Shown here: positions 24,794-37,082 of the stretch, piece by piece
Layout of the letters: the number at the start of each line of letters is the position of its first letter
Position numbering within the stretch: position 1 is the first letter of the stretch
Assembly: GCA_030267565.1 (NCBI GenBank)
Contig: BRXU01000031.1
Coordinates: forward strand, 1,302,001-1,366,000
Reading direction: 5' to 3'
DNA: 64,000 bases
Origin: Pleodorina starrii
Taxonomy: Eukaryota; Chlorophyta; Chlorophyceae; Chlamydomonadales; Volvocaceae
Program-made: the position numbers and the translations under genes
The notes under the pieces: generated by a model
What the model saw: only the letters and a program-made list of their open reading frames with translations
Told to the model about the DNA's origin: nothing
Databases searched by the model: none

Positions 24794-25808
24794 TGGGTTT
24801 GGATCGCTGCGAGTTCGACTGATCACTTCCACTAGGAGGTGTGGTTTGGCGTCAGTTGGGAGTTGGGAGTTGGGAGTTGGGGTGGCGTCAGCCGATGGCG
24901 CCTGTTGTTGTTGTTGTTGCTGGTGGTGTTGGTGTTGGAGTTATCGCTGTTCCGATGGGGGCTGCAAACCGTCGGACCTGGATCGAGTCAAGGCGGTTAC
25001 AGCGAATAACAGCGAATATGGAAAATGGAATCTTAAGGAATCTCGGGCCACATCGACAGTTTTTTGGTTGTTTCCGGCCCCTGGCTTTTGTTTTCTTTCG
25101 TAAGCCTCTTATGGGTCGAACCACTGCAGACGATGTGTGGTAGCCGCCAGAGTTGAGCTGTGGCGGCCCTTCAGAGAGGGGAGCAGCGCCTGCTGGGCTG
25201 CTGGACTTTTCGCGGAGTGGGAGCAGTGGGATGCCGTACTGCACGTGAGAAGGCCCTTGGTCGGGCGCAGCTGTCAAGATGCGGGGCACGGAAGGTTACA
25301 CCACCTGTCCGGCGGGGGGGGCCCCAGGCAGGGCCCTCTACGACAGCTGCCGTGCTCCTCGGGCAAACAACAACCTGATTTCGGCTGCAAACCGACACAG
25401 CCCCTGTCAGCTGGTGCTCTTTTCAGATCACTTGGTTGAGGGAAGTTGGACGATGGCAGCCGAGTGGCGACTTGCAACGTTGCATGCATATCGGGCTACT
25501 CCGTTGGTGGTTGGGGCTGGTTGAGAGAATGAGACAGGGACAGAGACAGGGACAGAGGGCTATGACCCCCGATGTCTGCGGGATTCAGAACCGGTGCTGG
25601 GTAAGCTGAGCGTCCGGTTGATAGCGGCCCGGTAGTAGCTAGCCCGATGTGATGGGGTGGAGGGCGGAGGACTGCGGCGCGAGGGAGGGAGGGTGATGGC
25701 GACGGATGAGGAGAGGAGAGGAGAGGAGAGGGTAGAGAGCGGCTTGGGAAGAGCGATGGGCGCGGAGAGGTGTGTTTGTATGAAGTTGTGGCTGTGGGAC
25801 GCTGGGCT

Positions 25809-25813
25809 TGTAA
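25809..25813 (+). terminator. TGTAA poly(A) signal candidate for START copy 1
   Basis: First TGTAA seen after the stop at 24793, giving a 3' UTR of about 1 kb. Confidence 0.45.
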
Positions 25814-25829
25814 AAATTGGAGGGGTGAA

Positions 25830-26690
25830 TGGTACCAGAGGGGCGTGTCTGAGACAAGGTAAGTATGATGCGGGCAATGAGTGCAGCTACCGTAACCTTG
25901 AGCCTACACGGCCATCTGCGAAGGCATGCGGCACCCGTTGCTGTGGTTGGTTGTTACAGTGGATGAGCTTCAGAGTCCCGACTCGTGGAGAGGAAAGAGC
26001 CAACGGGCCAGCAGCTGGCCCCTCGTGCACTGCGTCGCAGTCGAGCAGGGCACCCACACTGACGCACATCCGGGCCAGACCGCACGAATCAGGAGTCAGC
26101 CAGGCAGGAACCCGTGAACCCTCCCCATGGGGGGAGAGGCCCAGGCATTCGCGTAGGGTGGGGAGTTTGCCCATGGGGCCCGCCCCAATTGGCGACGGGC
26201 CCCGTGTTGGCTTTCTGTATCCACGGAGGGCGTCACGGAGTGTGTTGTACACCCCCGGAGTGTCGCTAACACGCCGCGGTGACACTACTCTGCGAAGGTA
26301 AGAGTGAGACGTTTTCCACACAGTGGACTCACATGGGTCACACAGTGTGTCGCGTTACAGTGTTGGTGAATTATAAAACGCCCTCTTGGAGCGCAATGTG
26401 TCCCCTGGGTCACCAACAAACATGAGAGAGAGAGAGTACGGAATCGCAGCTGACAGCGATGCCGCCGGCCAGGCCAACAACGCGTGTATGCCCTATTAGA
26501 AACGGCTCGCGCTACCAAGCGGACAAAAGCGTGCGGCGCTGCTGGAGCGGACGAGATGCTGACGCGCGAACAACCTATAGCAACAGCTCGTTTCACAGAT
26601 TTCACTTTCGGAACGCCGTGTGGCTCTTGTTTCTCCAGAATTTCAGATCCACAGGAATTCGGGGCCGTCCGTACCGTAGTGTAATGCTGG
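25830..26690. other. Intergenic DNA before the transposon, no supported gene
   Basis: Contains several short GC palindromes (for example around CCATGGGG at 26127 and 26171) and no exon chain. It ends in the TGG that is duplicated on both sides of the transposon. Confidence 0.5.
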
Positions 26691-28241
26691 ATTTACATGA
26701 CACGTTACGTTATCACTTTACAGGAAACGTGGTCAGTTCGCATGGGGTAACGGGTCCGTTACACGTTACGTGGCCAAAAAGTCGAACGCGGCCCCAGGGG
26801 GAGGGGTGTATTTGACCAAACGTTGACCCCTCGCCCCGTTACAGCCATTACAACCTCATTTTAGCATAGTTATGATTTCCTTCAAGACCAATCGTTCAGT
26901 TATGTCATACACTTGGTATAACAAGCGCCGGGTTGGACTTAACGAAAATCGGAGACACATTGCATGCTTGGAAAGTATGCACCGTCTGAAAAGTCAATCA
27001 AGGCATACGTACAAGAAGAGAGCTGCGCCGTAAACCTTGTAAACCATGTAAACCATGTAAACCATGCGCCGTACTTTGGCCACCCGAAAGTGATGAAAGT
27101 ACGACATCAGCTCCCCGTAGCATTGTTCCCCGTTGTTTCTCGCCTTTTCGTGTTTGTTTGGCGGTTCAGCGGTACTTATCGTCGGCGATCTCTATCGTGT
27201 TCCCACTGCGAACTTCTCGCCACACATACTACCGGTACATGACGAAGGGCAACTCCGCACAAGCGCAGCGGCAGCAGAGCACTGCTCCTATGCACTATGC
27301 TCAAGCCAGGCATGTGTCCGGAATCAAGGCTCCCACGTGTCATGCTATGTATCGCTTTCGGGGAAGCATTCGCTGGCCTTGGCCTGGCGGCCATCACTCA
27401 ACACTATCACCGAATTGACTTTCAAATCTGCAACAATCGAAGAGTGCTATATCACGCACGGCCTTGATGTCCTCTGCCTGTTTAATGCAATCCCGTGCTA
27501 CGCGTAATTGCTCAGAGAATTGCGTGGTCATGTCAATTTATGAATAGCTGCCTAAGTGACCAAAGCTGCTGGGGCACATATAACGAACCGATACAAGGCC
27601 GTGCAGTTATGTGAATACCTTTTATGTGCGCGGGAACAGCTCTGGAGCATGCGTGCCGTACTATTTTCCGAAATAGTACGACCTACAAGCGCACCGGTCC
27701 CTCGTCGTCATGGGCACGGTCGGCACTCCCGAATGAGTTTCTCTGCCGGCTAGTTCTGCATAAAGTCAACAAGGATCTTGACAAGGCGCTGCTGCTTCTC
27801 GACAAGACGCAGTGGTCGGTCAGGCCGAGCTTCCGAGAGCCATGCCGACGCCGCGCAGGGCCGGCCGCGGTCGCAGCCGCTCACCGACGCCGCACAACTT
27901 TAGTACAATTAATATGCAAACAATGAGCGCGATGAGACCGCCATCGAGGGCTTGGCGTACTCTGAGAACGAGCTCTCGCGCGATGAGGCCGACCTCAGCG
28001 CGTCGGGTTCTATTATGGGCAACGACGCTCGCAGGCTTCGTCATAAGGGTTTCACATCGTGCTGGGGTGATAGGACATGAGCGCTTTGACGTTACCGCCT
28101 CAAAACATAGTGTGTACACGGACCTCGCGCCCTCTCGCGCCAACAGACATAACGTCCCCAAAACAGCCCATGTAAATTGGGATCCGTTTGGGCCTGCCAC
28201 TTTACATGGAAACGTGAGGTAACGTAACGTGTCATGTAAAT
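26691..28241. mobile_element. Non-autonomous DNA transposon with 22-bp terminal inverted repeats
   Basis: The left end at 26691-26712 (ATTTACATGACACGTTACG...) is the exact inverse of the right end at 28220-28241. TGG at 26688-26690 and 28242-28244 fits a 3-bp target-site duplication. Just inside each end is a CACTTTACA(T)GGAAACGTG motif in the same orientation. No intact transposase is visible in about 1.55 kb, so the element is non-autonomous. A related copy lies at 44460-46326. TIR length and a 3-bp duplication would fit PIF/Harbinger or CMC-like elements; the superfamily is not settled. Confidence 0.85.
27657..27680. repeat. Hairpin inside the transposon repeat unit
   Basis: Perfect 10-base arms CGTACTATTT and AAATAGTACG flank the 4-base loop TCCG. 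The same hairpin recurs in all three units of the second copy (near 44.87, 45.34 and 45.80 kb). Confidence 0.85.
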
Positions 28242-28690
28242 TGGCTATAAGAGTTTGCGCACCATCCTTTTTTTCACGGAAGGCCCAAGGCCGCCCCGCG
28301 CGTCGTGGACGAGCAGCTTCCGCACTTCAACAAGACAACTCAATCGGCCAAACATGAGCATTTCAGCGAACATAAAGCGCAAATATGCGTTCAGAGGGCC
28401 ATTTTGTCGGCGCGGCTGGCCTGGTGGCTCCATGACATCACTCTTTGCCGTGATGGGATGGGCCCTCGGCCCCACGCCACGTTCGCTTTCGTTCTCGCGA
28501 TTCCAGATCCGACACCCAAATCCCCTGATTTTCCGATGAAAGAGAAGTCACTTTCGCAAAGCCTTCTACACTGCTCACATGCGGAACCGCGCGCGCTAAT
28601 TTTGTATCGTTTTGTGACGACCCACGGGCGAGAAACCATATCGGAAACATTTGCTCCGACACCTGTCAAGAGCGGCTCCAAACACCAATT

Positions 28691-28696
28691 TATAAA
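28691..28696 (+). promoter_or_regulatory. TATA-like box upstream of START copy 2
   Basis: TATAAA preceded by TTT lies 73-78 bases before the ATG in locally AT-richer sequence. The position is reasonable for a short 5' UTR. Confidence 0.4.
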
Positions 28697-28721
28697 CTCA
28701 GCTCTCATTTCAGCGTAATAA

Positions 28722-28743
28722 TCAGTCGACATCAGTCGACTGA
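28722..28743. repeat. GTCGAC inverted repeat near the START copy 2 start codon
   Basis: Nine-base arms TCAGTCGAC and GTCGACTGA are separated by 4 bases, 26 bases upstream of the ATG. It could be a binding site or a 5' UTR hairpin. Confidence 0.6.
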
Positions 28744-28768
28744 AAGCCATATTCCTGCTTCGCGGCTC

Positions 28769-31700
28769 ATGAGCGGCTCTGCCGGCTGCTGCCGCTCCAA
28801 CATCGCAGGCCGCCGCGCGCCGACAGCAGCTCAACTGCTGCACGTCTGCGCCTGCCTCCTCCTCGTAATCGCTCTCCAAACCAACAGGAAGGCCGCAGCT
28901 GCAGCCACGAATCCTCTTCCGCCGACGGGCGCGCCGCCGCACCAACCGAGCCCCGGTAGCAGCATCGGCAACACCGTCGCCGCCGCCGCGTTGCCGTCGC
29001 CGCTCCTCGCCGCCGCGGACGACGCACGCCTCCTCGCGGGCCGCGCCGCGGCCGTCGCGGTCAGTGCTGCCGCGGCGCTCCTGGACTCCGTGCCCTTCCC
29101 AGAGACCCCGCTCTTCTCGATGGCGACCCTGCTGCTCGTGTTCGCGACGGGCATTCTCACCGGCCGCGCGATCTCCGGCCAGTCCAGCGGCGACGGCGGC
29201 AAGAGCCCCCGCGCCGCAGCGCCGGCGTCTGATCGACCCGCGGGTCTCTTGCGCGGTCTGCTGGGGTCGCTGCTCGGCGGCGTCTTCGGTGCCGGCGCAG
29301 GCGGCGGCAGCAGCGGCGGCGCCTCACCAGCGGCGCCATCAACGCCCGCTGCCGGCGACGTAGTGCCGTACACAGATATGTTGCGTGAGGCGGAGGCGGG
29401 CGACGGCGGCGCCGCCGACGCCGTCGCGCATCCCGCGACGCCGCCGCCGCGGGATGCCAGCGGCGCCTCAGCCGTCGCCGACGGGGCTGTCATCGCCGCC
29501 GCCGACGCGATCGCGGCGGCCGCCTCCATTACTCATCCGGTCCACAAATGGTACGTCACGCCGCACGATCTGGATTTCTTCCGGCTGAGGGCCGAGCAGG
29601 ACGTTGTCGTACACGGCGCCGGGCCGTGGAGCCACATGATGGATCGGGAGGTGCCGCGCAAGTACCGTTACAGCGCCTGGCGCCGTACATTGGCCAACGG
29701 CCTAACCGAATACCGGTCGGTAACGGTCCTGCCGGACTGCAGCCCGCTGGAGTACGTCGATTTTTCGCTGGACGATGCTGCCAGGTACGACAGCGAGGTC
29801 ACCGTACGACAGTGATGGATCCAATGGTTCCCTGAGGTAGCGGGTGACGAGCGTTGCTATCCTATTCAGTCACGTAGGAGCCACCTCACTCGTCGCAGCC
29901 TCGAAAGTCGAATCCCGAAGTAAAAGCGCCGTGTCGTACGTTTCGTGCGTCGACGTCTCGGCTTGGAGGAGAGTGGTTTGGAAAAAGTATGAGTCGCGCC
30001 TGGCCCCGCCCTCCCGGCCCCCCAACCTCCCTGCCTCTCCTCCCTGCCTTCACCCCCTCCCGCCCTCTTCCACCCACCCCGCCCCCCAAGGTGCCGCTGG
30101 GAGGGCTTCATGGTCAGTGCTGAGGTGCTGGAGGCGGGAGACCAGCGGCAGAGGCAGCAGGTGGGGGGGTGGGGGGGTGGGTGAAGACCAGCAGGTGGGG
30201 GAGCGCGGCGATGTGCACGGGCGTGTGGGAGGCTGGCGGCTCTCAGCGGCCCTCAGCGGTCCTCATCGATCGCACCTGACACTGGGTCTGACTTCTGAGG
30301 GGCTGGCGGATTCCCGTCCCGTTCCTTCCCGTCCCCGCTGAGGCCTGGTTCCTGCCTCCGTCGTGCGTCATGCGTCGTGCGACGGCCGTTACGCAGGTGG
30401 TTCGCTGGATCCGGTCGTTTCCGTTTGGATTCATAACCGACCGGCAGTACGTCATCGCGCGGGCGCTCTTCAGCGTCACGCCCGACGGCGTCGTGCACGC
30501 CGGCCTGCCGCCGGCGCGCCAGGTATCGCGCCACGCCGGCGGCGGCCCCGCCGCGACGGCGGACGCCATGCCCGTCGCAGACCTGTACGGCATCACCAAG
30601 AGCATCGACCACCCCGGCGAGTACGACGGGACGCCCGGCAAGATCGTACAGATTCCCGAGTACTACAGCATGTGGCGCTGCAGGTGGGTCAATGAGCGTG
30701 TACTCCTACCTAGAGAACAAGTTGCAGAGTTGATTCTGACCTTGATTACCGGATTCTGTTGGTTTGTTGGCATGTTCCGTTATGTCGGTTGCAGGGCGGT
30801 TGCGTGCCCCTGGGGCGGCGAGCGCCCCGCGGTTGAGGTGCTGCTGCTACACTCCGAAAACATGAAGATCCCGGAGAGGCTGGCCAGGTGCGTCGTACTT
30901 TCTCTGGCGTACTACGCGCGGCACTTGCAATTGCCGTACATACGACGCCATACATGCACTGGGCCCTCCTGTTGAGAAAGTTGTGGGCAGGCACCTTCGC
31001 GCCCAGGCCCCACCACATACGATGGCCGTGGACACGAAATGAACACTGGAAACGGCTCCCTGGGAATAGACCAACCATACAATCCCAAGCCCTAAAACCT
31101 TACAACAAACTCAAAAAAACCCTAAACTTTAACATCGTCGCCCCCTCAGGATGGCCATCGGTCTGGGCATGGGCAAGTTCGTAAACCACATGATGAGCAC
31201 TGCCGAGGAATTCGTGACGGAGCGCAGGTCCCGCGTCGCACCCACGCAGCCCGACCCCCTGGCGTACGGACACCACCACCACGTGTACGGACCCGCGGCG
31301 CGCGGCGGCGCCGCGGCGGCGGCCGCTGCCGCGGCAGCAGCCACGACACCCCGCAGCGTCGGCGCCGAAGGCGGCTCCTCCATGGAGCACCGACCCGTGG
31401 GTCCGTCGACTCCGACTCCGCTACCAGGCCCCGGCCCCGTGCTGTCGCCCATCGTCGGCAGCAGCGCCGCAAGCGAGGCTGGCGGCGGCGGCGGCGGCGT
31501 TTCCGTCGTGCAGCCAGCCCGGGCCTTATGGCAACCCTCCCCCGTCTCGCCGGGAGGCCAGCCCCAGGGGCAGGCCCCAGGTCTGTACACCGCCGGGACG
31601 CAGGGGGGGCCGCGCAGCAGCAGGGCAGCGCTCAACTCCCGGTTCAGTTTGGCGGAGGTGACGCTGGGGAACGGCGCCGCCGGCGGCAGCGCTGGCGGCG

Positions 31701-32746
31701 GCACTGGCGGCGGTGTACAGTACGACAGCAGGGGCGCCGTCGCGGGCAGCGGGGAGTCGCCGGCCGGGTCGGCGTCGAGCGGCGGCGGCAGCGACGCATG
31801 GGCCAGTCTGGGGCGCGCGATGACGTCAACGGGGCTGTGGCGCCGCCAGGATCTGCCGCCGGTGGGTCGTTTGGCCGTTGAGTTGGTTGGTAGTTCGCGG
31901 TTTTACGGTTTTGCGGTTTTGCTGGTTCTATTGGGAAAGCGGCGGTTTCGGGAGGAAGTCCAAAGAGGTTTCTCAGGGTGTGTACTGTCTATCCCGCTTC
32001 CTACACAACTGGTACAGCGCACTGCATGTGTACTGCATGTACGACAAACCATACGTGCGCATGGGAGATGAGAGGCAGCTCGGGCACGCCTCGTGTTCCG
32101 CGATGGCAGTTGCCCCCACCGAAGCCTCCGCCTGCACCTCAGGCAGATCTAACGGTCAACGTAAACGGTCAACGTAACATAGTCATGCTGCCGTACACCT
32201 GCCGTAATGCGCAACGCGTCCCAGAAGACAGCCCTCCTCGTCCGTCCCTTCCATTGTTCCATACACGCAAGCGCTCGTCGCCTACCGTCCCAATGCTTCA
32301 GCTCCCGGCTTCTCCCCGCTGACTAACACCACCGCACCGCAACCGCCAATCTGGAATCCCGACAGGCCCTCTCCTCTGCTTGGGGTACCGGCCGCGGCCC
32401 CGGAAAGGCCGATGGCGGTGGCGGCGGCGGCGCCGGTCGCCTGCTTCGCCGCGCGGCGCTGGCTACGGTGGTGGTTCTGGTGGCGAGGCACTGGCGGCGC
32501 GGCGGGCCGGACGGCGGCGTGAGGCGCGCACGGAGTGCAGACGGCGGCAAGCGGGGCGGCAACGGCACCGTGGGTGACATCCACGGTGGCAGCAGCAGCA
32601 GCGACATTGACGACAAGGACGGCGGCGGCGGAGACGGCAGGAGCGGTGTGATGGGCAAGAGGGGCGAGGGTGGTGCGGCGGCCGGCACTGGCACGGCGGC
32701 TGGTGGTGGGGTAGGCAGGCACGGTGAGGGCTTCGTGACGATGTAA
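28769..32746 (+). CDS. Membrane-anchored START-domain lipid-transfer protein, tandem copy 2
   Basis: Paralogue of the gene 4 kb upstream, with the same six exons and splice phases: 28769-29784, 30091-30160, 30397-30683, 30795-30887, 31150-31861 and 32366-32746 (852 residues). It has an N-terminal hydrophobic segment (LLHVCACLLLVIAL), a second helix near 117-135 (MATLLLVFATGILTG), a START domain at about 260-520, and a C-terminal Arg-flanked hydrophobic stretch AALATVVVLVA. START landmarks include TPHDLDFFRLRAEQ, YSAWRRTLANGLTEYRS, RWIRSFPFGFITDRQYV, DLYGITKSIDHPG and EYYSMWRCR. The linker after START (31.3-31.8 kb) is longer than in copy 1. The stop TAA overlaps a TGTAA; I saw no other poly(A) signal nearby. 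Confidence 0.87.
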
Positions 32747-35700
32747 GGGGCAGCGCCCCTTATTCTCCCTTCACCCCTTCGCCACGAAAGGGAGGGCGGC
32801 GCGCCGCTGGAGCAGCAGCGGCAGCGGCAGCAGCAGAGGTTGGGAGTGAGATGCTATGCGGGTTGCAGTACCGGGTGCACCCAGCGGCAGGCTAGCCTTC
32901 CCCCTTCCCGGTCCAGTGAACACGATTTACTTGAGTTGTGGAAGCGGGTCGACTTGTGGCCGCACTTGTACAGTGCACGGGTGGTTACGGGGTTGGGGAT
33001 AGTGGAGGTCGGTTGCTGGGCCGGCCGCAAACACCAGCACGGGTGTTTGCTTTGCAGAGGGGGGGTTGTCCTTCGTTGGGGAGGTGGTCGAGGCCAGGGG
33101 GCGGCGGGTGTCCGGGGGGGAGAAGCGTATGTCGGTGGGAGTGCTGGCTGGCTGGGCCACCACCGAGTGTGTTGGTGTTGTGGCACGGGGGGGGGCGTTA
33201 GACCCAAGGTGGGGTCCTTAGTTGTGGTCTCAGCGCCCAAGGGGGGGTGGCGGTGGACTTATATGAAAAACTGACCCATTGGCAGTGGTGCACACACGGC
33301 TGATAAAGCCCACTTTTGTGGCTACAGTCCACTTAACGCTGTGCAGCGCTGTCCACCGCGCACCGGAACACTGCCAAGAGGAGGATACGGTCGTACTTAT
33401 GTCAACTTCCCATCGAGTTGAGGAAAGACATGAAAGCCTGTGCCCGCGTTGAAAAGAGCTCTCCAGCAAAGCCTCCAGCTGAGCCCCACAGGCAACGGCG
33501 CAATCACACACATGCAGCACAACCTTGAAGGGTGCCTACCGGTAGCTTCTATCTCATTGCGGTACACATACGAGTCACGCGGCATATTTCACCACAGCCC
33601 CTCCATCCCCCAATCCCCTCCATCCCCTTCACGCTACCACCCTCTCGCCCCGTGGGGCTTGCGAGCAAAAGCCGCACAGCCCGCCCCACCCCAAGTATCG
33701 TATCGGCACACACCGCCGCGACTGACAACCATTAAGCAACACACGCACTGTACTACGCACGCCTTTAATAAATTTTAAATTCTGTGGTACACAGGAAAAA
33801 AACACAATAGCACCACATAGCGCCCTGCAGCACAGCACAAAGCACAGCACGGCCGGCAGAGGCAGCAGCGACACCCAATGTGCCGAGTGCTGGTTAGCGA
33901 AAGGCCAGACGGTCGCCCCATGCACGCACACACCAAACCCGTGTCGTGCGGCCCAAATGCGATCCGCTGGCACTCGCGAGAGCAGGCGGCTCAGCACGCG
34001 TGGTGGGTTCATCTGACGGAAGCACATGCCCAGGGGCCAGTAGCGGCCCCGCGCCCTGCAACACGCCTTGCCCTGCCCTCCCCCCAACGGCACCGCGCCG
34101 ACCTCCCCCCGGCCGCCCCGCTTGCCCCACACGCGGCCCCGATCACAACAGCTTTTATTCGTTTGTAGCGTCCACGTCCACGTCCACGTGACTGCGACTG
34201 TGAATGGCGCCCCCGAGCACCCGCGAGCGCCCCGACGAGGGACGCGGATGCCGCGCTGGGTCCCGCAGGCGCCATTTGTTAAACGAACACATCTCTACCG
34301 TAAATAGAAGGGTATTTTTCCCGGCATGGCAACAACAGAGCTGTGTTCCGCGGCCTGCCCTGCTATGGTGGTAATCTACAAATGTGTTCGGAAATAAACC
34401 GCCGGGTCACAACCCCCTGCGTCTCGCCCGCACGCGCACACACCGCACACGCACATGAACGTGTTGAGTCGCTTCAGAGGCCAAATCGAATCGGCTCGAA
34501 TTAGTTTTTCGTGTCACCACCGGTGAGTCTGCCTTCGCCGCTTGAAGGCCCCCCCGCCCACGCTGGCGCTCCGACAGAGGCGCAGCAGAGCAGAGAGCGT
34601 TGACCGGGGCAGACAGCCAACACAGCCAGCACTGGGTGAGTTGTGCGGTACTGACTGCTGACTGCTGGCAGGAGGGGTGGAGGGGTGGAGGACGTGGGCG
34701 ATCACCGCGTCATACTCGGCCCCCAGACACACGCGAGATGCCCTGAAGCACAAACACGCACGCGGCACAGCACAGCACAGCGCAGCACAGCACGGACAAT
34801 GGAAGTCATGTATCTTCCAGGCAGCAAAGGCACCAAAGCGAAGTGTTACGACTCCCTGCAATCACAACACCGAGCACCCAGGACTGGGCGCGACGCGAAG
34901 CGGCAAAGACTAAATATGTCAAAATGGGACGCGGCGGGGGTCAGAAGAGACGGGTCGGGCAGCCCGGACCCCTGGCCCCCCTCCCCGCTTTGGTTCGCCC
35001 TCGAGCGACAAGCCCGTCAACAATATAAGCAGGCGGAAATGTTCTAGAGCAAACTAACCAACCAACCACCCCCCGTTCCAATGTCCAACAAATGAATCGC
35101 TCCGGCGCACGGGTGCGTGCTCCACCTCTCCACTCAGGGCGCCTTCCTTGCCCACCTGCCACCTGCCCCGCCGCAAGAGCCTCTGCCCCCCCCGGCTCGA
35201 GCTCCTCCCTCCCGAGAGGACTCCCTTCCTCGCAGGACGCAACAGCTGGCAGCCGCAACCCCATTCCCCTCATGCCCCTCTGCAGCTCCATGAGAGCCAA
35301 AAGTGGCCCACGTGAGCCGAGTGGACGTCCCAAGTGATGTGCGGTGCGGTGCGGTGCGCACGGCGGGACACGTCCTCCCCTCCACCGCCGCCGCTGGCGA
35401 CAGCGCAGCTGCTCGCCAGCGCAGGGGACCACGTGCGCAACCGCCTGGCGGGCCAGGCGAGGCTCTCTCCTTCCCCTCCCCTCCCCTCCCCTCCCCACAT
35501 GCGATATCTGTTCTCCAGATAATCAAAGGCGCTGCAACGCTGCTCGCCACGCTCTCGACATTCCCATATCATGAAACCCAGCAGACCGATTGAGGCCGCT
35601 GGTGGGCAGATGACCCGCAGACCCGTGCAACGCTCCCAGTCCGGTCGGTCGGCAGCGGTGTGCGCCGTTCGCCCCTCCTCGAGGTAAGGCCAGTCGGCGG

Positions 35701-37082
35701 GGAGCGCCCGCCCGCCCGCCGGCCCGCCCGCCCCGGGAAGCAGCCGCCGGGTGGTGGTGAAAGCTGCGCCGCCGCCACCCGACCGCCTCGCCCCCGCCCC
35801 CGGGCTGCAACCGCGCGCCCACCCACTGCCCCCAAGCGCAGGGAAATGCAAATATATCAGTAGTAGCGATGGTAAACGCAAAAACGCGCGCATCGTCGGT
35901 GACGGTTCATACATCACGCAGAGCTCGGACAAGAACCTGCCCCAACCGGATACACTTTGGCACCAACACCGCACGGAAACGCCATGCGTGAAGCATGCCA
36001 GCACCTCACCCCACACCACCCCACCACGCCACATGTCACGCCACAAAGGCCCGAGACTGGGCCCCAGCCGAGGTGACCGCCCGGCGCCGGCACCCCGACG
36101 TCTGTCCATGTCCATGTGGGGGGGCTGACGTAACGCCCGTAGGGCCCGACACGTCTGCCGAGCCCCTGCGGTGCGTCCACACCCGCGTCGGCAGGTTCTC
36201 TGCTCGGCCTCCACGCCGGCCCGCTTCCTCGGTATGTCAGATACCCCTCGCCTCCGTCCCTTTCCCGACGGCAGCAGCGCTACCTGCCTACCTGGTGGCC
36301 CCCTGGTGGCCCCCGACATGACGACTCGAGGGGGATCCACGGGCCGCCACCCAACTGCCCAATCGATGCACACGGGGGGTGCGACCCCTTTACCTCACTG
36401 ACACTGACCTCCTAGACAACTCTGTTACTTGGTGCGGGCCGCTGGTGCCAACCCGGACACCAAGCGGCTGATACACATCAACCTGTTGAGCCACATCCCG
36501 CAACCGCGACCGCAACCGCGACCACCGCAACCGCGACGGCCCATCGATCATGCAAATCCTTTCGCGCCAAATCCGCAACCGCAACCGCGGCCGCTGTGTG
36601 GACTCTCGAACCAACTCCTGCGAACTCCCCCCGACAGCGCAACACCCCTCTCCCTCCCTCCCTCCGATGGCAACGTTCGCTTCGACCTCCACCGTCACCG
36701 CTACTCCCACTACCCCTCCACCCGCCACTCCCATCAATACCACTGCAGCCCAACTGTTAGCCGCGCCCCACAAATGTGCCGTAAGGTCTGCTTGGTTTTC
36801 TTCTCGCGTTGGCAAGTGAGTGAGGCAGTGAGTGAAGCTCCGCACGCAACCCAATTTGCCGTCCGGCCCTTCGCCCCGCCCCACTCGCACCCCAATGCGC
36901 AGTGCGCATCCTGCCCGCCTGCTCGCCTGCTCGCCCACCCAGCGGCAGGCGGGCGGGCGGGCCTCCACGCCTTCTCTGAGGCCCCACTGAGCCGCCGCGG
37001 CTTGGCCACGACCGACCGACCGACCGACAGGCCGACCAGCGCTGCCTCCTCCTCCTCGTCCCCCTCCTCCCCCTCCTCCTCC
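32747..37082. other. Convergent intergenic region between START copy 2 and the ARM-TIR-SAM gene
   Basis: Presumably holds the 3' UTRs of both flanking genes plus spacer. Open frames of up to 367 codons occur (minus strand 35270-36373), but they show no domain, no matching exons and strongly skewed composition. A CCACGT tandem lies at 34168-34188. No TGTAA on the minus strand was found below the ARM-TIR-SAM stop. Confidence 0.45.

Larger units (their letters stand above)
28242..28768. other. Upstream region of START copy 2
   Basis: About 530 bases between the transposon and the copy 2 start codon. It holds a TATA-like box and a GTCGAC palindrome near the gene. It shows little resemblance to the region upstream of copy 1, so the promoters differ. 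Confidence 0.5.

Noticed and set aside
27133..27507. Open frame with VGDLYRVPTANF inside the transposon, faintly helicase-like
   Set aside because: No ATP-binding motif or further helicase motifs; the resemblance is too short.
35270..36373. 367-codon minus-strand open frame downstream of ARM-TIR-SAM
   Set aside because: No domain, no joining exons, composition follows local GC repeats; probably 3' UTR or spacer.
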